In this document: positions 59,673-64,000 of the stretch, piece by piece
Layout: each line of letters begins with the position of its first letter
Position numbering within the stretch: the first letter of the stretch is position 1
From: Mycobacterium asiaticum
GTDB taxonomy: Bacteria; Actinomycetota; Actinomycetes; Mycobacteriales; Mycobacteriaceae
Direction of reading: 5' to 3'
Assembly: GCF_001673635.1 (NCBI RefSeq)
Contig: NZ_LZMH01000069.1
Coordinates: forward strand, 434,001 to 498,000
DNA length: 64,000 bases
Program-made: the position numbers and the translations under genes
The notes under the pieces: model-generated
The model's database searches: none
What the model saw: the letters and a program-made list of their open reading frames with translations, nothing else
Told to the model about the DNA's origin: nothing

Positions 59673-59710
59673 GCGAAAGCCGCATCCGCACAGGCGAATG
59701 CGGCTTTCGC
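59673..59710 (-). terminator. Hairpin terminator after the DUF2752 gene
   Basis: GCGAAAGCCGCAT (59673-59685) and ATGCGGCTTTCGC (59698-59710) form a perfect 13-bp stem with a 12-base loop, just after the DUF2752 stop and before lpqL. There is no T-run, as is common in mycobacterial terminator hairpins. Confidence 0.8.
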
Positions 59711-59714
59711 ATCG

Positions 59715-60140
59715 TTAGACGAACAGGGCATTGAACGGCGCGAACGGCACGTTGCGCACCACAAACCAGGCCAGCACCAGCGACAGCGTCACCACCGAAG
59801 CCCAGCGACTGTGTTGCCAGCTGCCGATTCGCCGACCCACCACCCGCCCGTATGTCCAGGCCAGGTAGGCCCACAGGAGCAGCACGAGCGCCGCCAGGCC
59901 AAGCGCGTTAAACCTGGCGGCCGCCAACACATTGCCGTGCAACAAGCTGTAGATCATGCGCAGGCTGCCACAGCCCGGGCAATCGATGCCCAGCAACGCT
60001 TTGGTGGGGCAGACCGGCAGTGGGCCGTGCGGGGTTGTCGGGTCACCCAGCCAAATGCCGACGCACGCTGCCGCTGCGGTTGCGGCCACAATCAGTGGCG
60101 CACCCAGCTTCACGGGCGCCGACCCTTGGCGGGTCACCAT
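59715..60140 (-). CDS. DUF2752 membrane protein
   Basis: The 141-aa protein shows the DUF2752 signature CPTKALLGIDCPGCGSLRMIYSLLHGNV, with its Cys cluster in an exported or membrane-edge loop. There are three hydrophobic segments: the N-terminal IVAATAAAACVGIW, the middle ALGLAALVLLLWAYLAW and the last ASVVTLSLVLAWFVV. The ATG lies four bases after the CD225 stop. DUF2752 genes often accompany CD225/dispanin genes in actinobacteria, so the two likely form one membrane system of unknown function. Confidence 0.9.
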   Translation of the reverse strand: MVTRQGSAPVKLGAPLIVAATAAAACVGIWLGDPTTPHGPLPVCPTKALLGIDCPGCGSLRMIYSLLHGNVLAAARFNALGLAALVLLLWAYLAWTYGRVVGRRIGSWQHSRWASVVTLSLVLAWFVVRNVPFAPFNALFV

Positions 60141-60144
60141 GGGA

Positions 60145-60483
60145 TCAGCCCAGATTCAGGTAATCGAAAGCGACCATCGCCGTGTTCACGTCGGTGTTCA
60201 TCGCACCGACCGCAATCAAGATGCCGTAGATGACGGCAACGACGATGCCGGCGATCACCGAGTACTTGACGAACTTCTTCGCGCTGTCCGCTGCGGCCTG
60301 GGCCTCGGCGTACTGACCCTGCGCCCACAGACCACTGACCTGGGTGGACTTGACGATCGCCACGACTCCGAGCGGAAGACAGCAGAATAGCGTCGCCAGG
60401 ATCGACCAGACCAGGTAGTTGTCCGGCTGCTGCCCCGCCGGCGGCTGCTGCGGCGGGTAACCGGGCGGTGGTGGTTGTGTCAT
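60145..60483 (-). CDS. CD225/dispanin-family membrane protein
   Basis: The 112-aa protein has a Pro/Gln-rich start (PPPPGYPPQQPPAGQQP), then the CD225 layout. The first membrane segment is YLVWSILATLFCCLPLGVVAIVKST with the conserved CC pair. The loop VSGLWAQGQYAEAQAAADSAKKF and the second helix VIAGIVVAVIYGILIAVG follow. GGAGAATCC precedes the ATG. The family includes vertebrate IFITM membrane-remodelling proteins; bacterial members are uncharacterised. It forms a pair with the DUF2752 gene. Confidence 0.9.
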   Translation of the reverse strand: MTQPPPPGYPPQQPPAGQQPDNYLVWSILATLFCCLPLGVVAIVKSTQVSGLWAQGQYAEAQAAADSAKKFVKYSVIAGIVVAVIYGILIAVGAMNTDVNTAMVAFDYLNLG

Positions 60484-60757
60484 GGATTCTCCTGCTCGAA
60501 GAAGTTAGCTGGCGTGAAACGAGGCTTACCATACCGGAGACCCGACCCAACAGCACTACCAATCTGAAATTGGTGCTGGGCGGCTTTTCCCGTTTCGCTC
60601 CGGGGCCCGCCGGCATGGGTGGACGGTCAGTTGTGTCACTGAGAAACTGTTGCTCTGCAATGGATTTGGCCCCTGGTACCCGGGCCAGCGGATATCCGCG
60701 ATGCAGAGCTGCGACCGGCACCTGTTCTCCGGTGCGCCAGCGAAATACACTGCGGAG
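60484..60757. other. Divergent intergenic region
   Basis: This 274-base gap separates the CD225 gene (minus) from the first secreted paralogue (plus). It should hold both promoters. No convincing consensus promoter, RNA gene or repeat was identified. Confidence 0.5.
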
Positions 60758-61258
60758 ATGTCTCACCGCAAAACTGTGCTGCGCGCCGCGGCGGCCGCAG
60801 CGCTGATGGGCGGCTTGGCCTACACCGGTACGGCCACCGCGGACGCCGATCCCAACGACACCCTGGCCGCGGCATTGTCCAAGGGCTACTCGTTGAGCAA
60901 CTGCACCGTCAAGGATCCACCCCCGGGGGTGGCCGCCGCTATCAACTGCGGACAGAACGCCGACCCGGCCGGCCCCGTCAAGGCGACCTATTTGCTGTAC
61001 AACAACTCCAACGATCTCAGCGCCGGTTTCACCGCCAGCATCAAGGACGAAGCCCTCACCGCGTGCGGTGACAGCGGCCAGTCACCGACCACTTGGCACC
61101 AGGGCAACGGCGGCACCGCGGGGCAGGTGGCCTGTGGCATCTACCAGGATGCCGCCGAGATCATCTGGACCACCGATGCCAAAAATTTGCTGAGCTACAT
61201 CCGGGCACCCAACGCCGACGTGCCGGCGCTTTATCAGTGGTGGAAAACCAACGGCTGA
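60758..61258 (+). CDS. Secreted four-cysteine protein, paralogue A
   Basis: The 166-aa protein has a signal peptide (HRKTVLRAAAAAALMGGLAY, cleaved near TATA-DA). The mature domain has four cysteines (SNCTV, INCGQN, TACGDS, VACGIY) and the motifs TTWHQGN, IIWTTDAKNLL and a final LYQWWKTNG. It closely resembles the protein at 61409 in layout and motifs. The pattern is that of small exported mycobacterial proteins of unknown function; two disulfides are predicted. I know no counterpart at this place in M. tuberculosis. Confidence 0.85.
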   Translation: MSHRKTVLRAAAAAALMGGLAYTGTATADADPNDTLAAALSKGYSLSNCTVKDPPPGVAAAINCGQNADPAGPVKATYLLYNNSNDLSAGFTASIKDEALTACGDSGQSPTTWHQGNGGTAGQVACGIYQDAAEIIWTTDAKNLLSYIRAPNADVPALYQWWKTNG

Positions 61259-61408
61259 ACAATCGGTCCGGCCAATAGGGGTCGCGAAAAATACCGCTGA
61301 AGAATTCTTTGCGAAAAATATTGCGTGGTACAAAGATGGCCCTACGATTCTATGAGCAAAGTATGTCTTGCTGCCGATCCGCGCCGTCCCAATCACAAGG
61401 AGCTACCA

Positions 61409-61927
61409 ATGAGTCACCTCTCGCACGCGCTGCGTGGTATTACCACCGCCGCGCTCCTCAGTAGTTTCGCCTGCGTCGGCGCCGCCACCGCGTCCGCGGA
61501 CCCGAGCGACACGCTAACCTCAACACTCTCGAAGGGCTACAGCTCCAGCAACTGCTCCTCGCAACCGGTTTCGGAAGTGCAGTCGGCATTTCCCACCGTC
61601 CAGGCCGTGCTGCAGTGCGGGCAGAACTCGGACAGCACCGGGCCCGCATCGGCAAAGTACTTCCAATTTCCCAATAGCGCCGACCTGGCCAGCGCCTTCA
61701 CCAAGCTGATCGGCAGCGACGAGCTGACCAACTGCGGGGACGCCAAGTCGCCGACCACATGGCACCAGGGCAGCTCGACCGAGTCGGCCGGGCAGGTCGC
61801 TTGCGGCACCGATAGCGGTAAAGCCGAAGTCATCTGGACCACCGACGCCAAGAACGTGCTCGCCTTCGTTCGCGCAGCCGACGGCAACACCGGCGCGCTC
61901 TACCAGTGGTGGCGCACCAACGGCTGA
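61409..61927 (+). CDS. Secreted four-cysteine protein, paralogue B
   Basis: AAGGAG precedes the ATG by 7 bases. The 172-aa protein has a signal peptide ending ATASA-DP and the same mature domain as paralogue A: DTLTSTLSKGYSSSNC, LQCGQNSD, LTNCGDAKSPTTWHQG, VACGTDSG, VIWTTDAKNVL and LYQWWRTNG. The four cysteines are at matching positions. The two genes are in tandem, separated by 150 bases with no visible terminator, and probably arose by duplication. Role is unknown; export to the envelope or medium is expected. Confidence 0.87.
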   Translation: MSHLSHALRGITTAALLSSFACVGAATASADPSDTLTSTLSKGYSSSNCSSQPVSEVQSAFPTVQAVLQCGQNSDSTGPASAKYFQFPNSADLASAFTKLIGSDELTNCGDAKSPTTWHQGSSTESAGQVACGTDSGKAEVIWTTDAKNVLAFVRAADGNTGALYQWWRTNG

Positions 61928-61930
61928 GCC

Positions 61931-62682
61931 CTACAACTCGGCCAGGATCAAGTCGGCGACCGCGCGCATGCCCGCACCGTTGGGGTGCAGCGGAGCCGGC
62001 CGAAACGGCAGCGGCACACCAGGTTTGGTGGTCCACGGCCGCTCTGACCACGCATGATGATCGCGGCTGGCCGCCGCGGCGCGCACGACTTCGCAGTCGG
62101 TCGCCGCGGCGGCTTCGGCCGTTAGTCGCTCCAGCGTCGCAGCCACTCGCCGACCCAACTCGGCGTGCCCGCGGTCCAGCGGCGGCGCGGCCTGGTCTGC
62201 GGGCGGCAGGATGGTCAGGTAATCGACGAACAGCACCCGGGCCTGCGGTGCACGCTGCCGGACCGCGCGACCCACCTCGCAGAGCGAGCCGAAAACCTCG
62301 GTCAGAGCATCCTCGCGCGCGTCGGCGTCGAGCAGTTCACCGGTGAGCCCGCCCAATAGGCGCCGCGCCAGCGCCGGCAATGACGCAGCCGTCAGCAACG
62401 GAACGTAGCCCACGTCGTTGCCGCCGATGGTGATGGTGACCAGCGTTTCTGATCCGTTCAGCGCGGTGATCTGGGGTGCCCTGCCGTGCTGACGATCGGT
62501 GAGGACGTGGGCGGTGGTGGCGCCGGAATAGGTGACGTCGGTCAGGTCCAGACCGGCGCGCTCGGCGACCAGATGCGGGTAATTGCGAGCGGATCTGCCC
62601 GCCCGCCACGGTGCGCCCGCCGCGCGCGGCCGGATGCCGGGACCCGCCGCCATCGAACTACCCAGCGCGACATAGCGTCCCA

Positions 62683-62683
<1 letters not shown>
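61931..62683 (-). CDS. SGNH/GDSL hydrolase
   Basis: The 250-aa protein is an SGNH esterase without a signal peptide. Block I is YVALGSSMAAGPG, where the nucleophile Ser follows G-S. Block III is TITIGGNDVGYVP and block V is APLHPNGAGMRAVAD, with the Asp-x-x-His variant PLHPNG. The catalytic residues are therefore present. Such enzymes deacylate lipids, carbohydrates or peptidoglycan. Its ATG overlaps the thiG stop by one base (TGATG), so it is read with the thiamine genes. Its stop converges on paralogue B. Confidence 0.9.
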
Positions 62684-63627
<944 letters not shown>

Positions 63628-63631
<4 letters not shown>

Positions 63632-64000
63632 GAGGACACTCCCACCGGAATCAGTTCGGACACAATCTGCTCGGCGGTCCACGGCGCCAGCAGGAATCCC
63701 GATCGGCCGTGGCCGGTGGCCACCAGCGTCCGCTCGTCCAGTCGCTGCACGATCGGCAGGTTGTCCGGAGTCATCGGGCGCAGCCCGGCGGCGCACTCGG
63801 CCAGTTCGTATTCGCCGAGCGCCGGCAACACCGCGCACGCGTCGTCGAGCAGGTCACGTATCCCCGACACCACCGGCGCGGTGTCGCGGCCGTGTTCGTA
63901 CTGGGTGGCGCCGACCACCACACCGTCCGCGCGCGGGACCAGGTACACCTGCCGCCCGTGCACCCGCGCCCGAACCACTCGTTGCGGCAACGGCATACAG
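63628..64000 (-). CDS. thiO: Glycine oxidase ThiO, N-terminus beyond the window
   Basis: The last 124 codons of a D-amino-acid/glycine oxidase are present and the frame is open to the window edge. RVVRARVHGRQVYLVPRADGVVVGATQYE, CAAGLRPMTPDNLPIV and the flavin-binding end VATGHGRSGFLLAPWTAEQI are standard ThiO C-terminal motifs. ThiO makes the glycine imine used by ThiG. The FAD-binding Rossmann domain lies outside. It overlaps thiS by four bases. Confidence 0.94.

Overview
This is mycobacterial chromosome: high GC, many GTG and TTG starts, 1- to 8-base gene overlaps, and a gene order that follows M. tuberculosis Rv0464c to Rv0415 in inverted orientation. Orthologues I recognise include lpdC, echA2, Rv0455c, mmpS4/mmpL4, sigK/rskA, PPE10, groEL2, moeA2, psd, pssA, Rv0435c, sodC, virR, def, xthA, thiC, thiD, lpqM, lpqL, thiG, thiS and thiO. 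A slow grower outside the M. tuberculosis complex fits best. I assign no species. No phage, insertion sequence, CRISPR array, tRNA or rRNA was seen.

Layout. 1-7 kb: membrane gene, lpdC, small membrane genes, a DUF779/aldehyde dehydrogenase pair and a prolyl oligopeptidase. 7-11.4 kb: DUF2254 and DedA membrane genes, echA2, the Rv0455c-type secreted protein and a Cys-rich protein. 11.4-19.4 kb: two MmpS/MmpL export systems on opposite strands around one TetR gene, with IdeR-like boxes before both. 19.4-21.4 kb: a compact operon of DUF1365, sigK and rskA behind a near-perfect SigK promoter. 21.4-28.4 kb: DinB, VOC, amidohydrolase, PPE10, flavin-type and SDR genes. 28.4-30.3 kb: groEL2 with two CIRCE elements and an intrinsic terminator. 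30.3-34.4 kb: a TetR-controlled FAD monooxygenase/hydrolase cluster with a three-copy operator. 34.4-41.6 kb: SDR, moeA2, an MFS transporter, then psd-pssA-AAA ATPase joined by overlapping stops and starts. 41.6-46 kb: Lon-N protein, TetR, carboxylate-amine ligase, sodC, virR, DUF3263. 46-49.5 kb: def, GNAT, xthA and two small membrane genes where ctpH would be expected. 49.5-54.6 kb: STAS and PAS-ANTAR regulators, then a TPP riboswitch driving thiC-thiD-hydrolase. 54.6-64 kb: DUF4190, lpqM, a tandem lpqL pair of which one copy has lost its catalytic residues, DUF2752 and CD225 genes, two paralogous secreted proteins, an SGNH hydrolase, and thiG-thiS-thiO (thiO cut by the window edge).

Compared with M. 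tuberculosis, the window lacks counterparts of Rv0449c, Rv0447c, Rv0446c, PPE11 and ctpH at their expected places. It gains a second mmpS/mmpL pair, DedA, DUF2254, the monooxygenase cluster, the MFS gene, an lpqL duplicate and a block between lpqL and thiG. The points most worth following are the doubled, apparently iron-controlled MmpS/MmpL locus beside the siderophore-secretion gene, the inactive LpqL paralogue, the condensed SigK operon, and the operators of the TetR genes. Statements about M. tuberculosis homologues rest on remembered family knowledge, not on a search.
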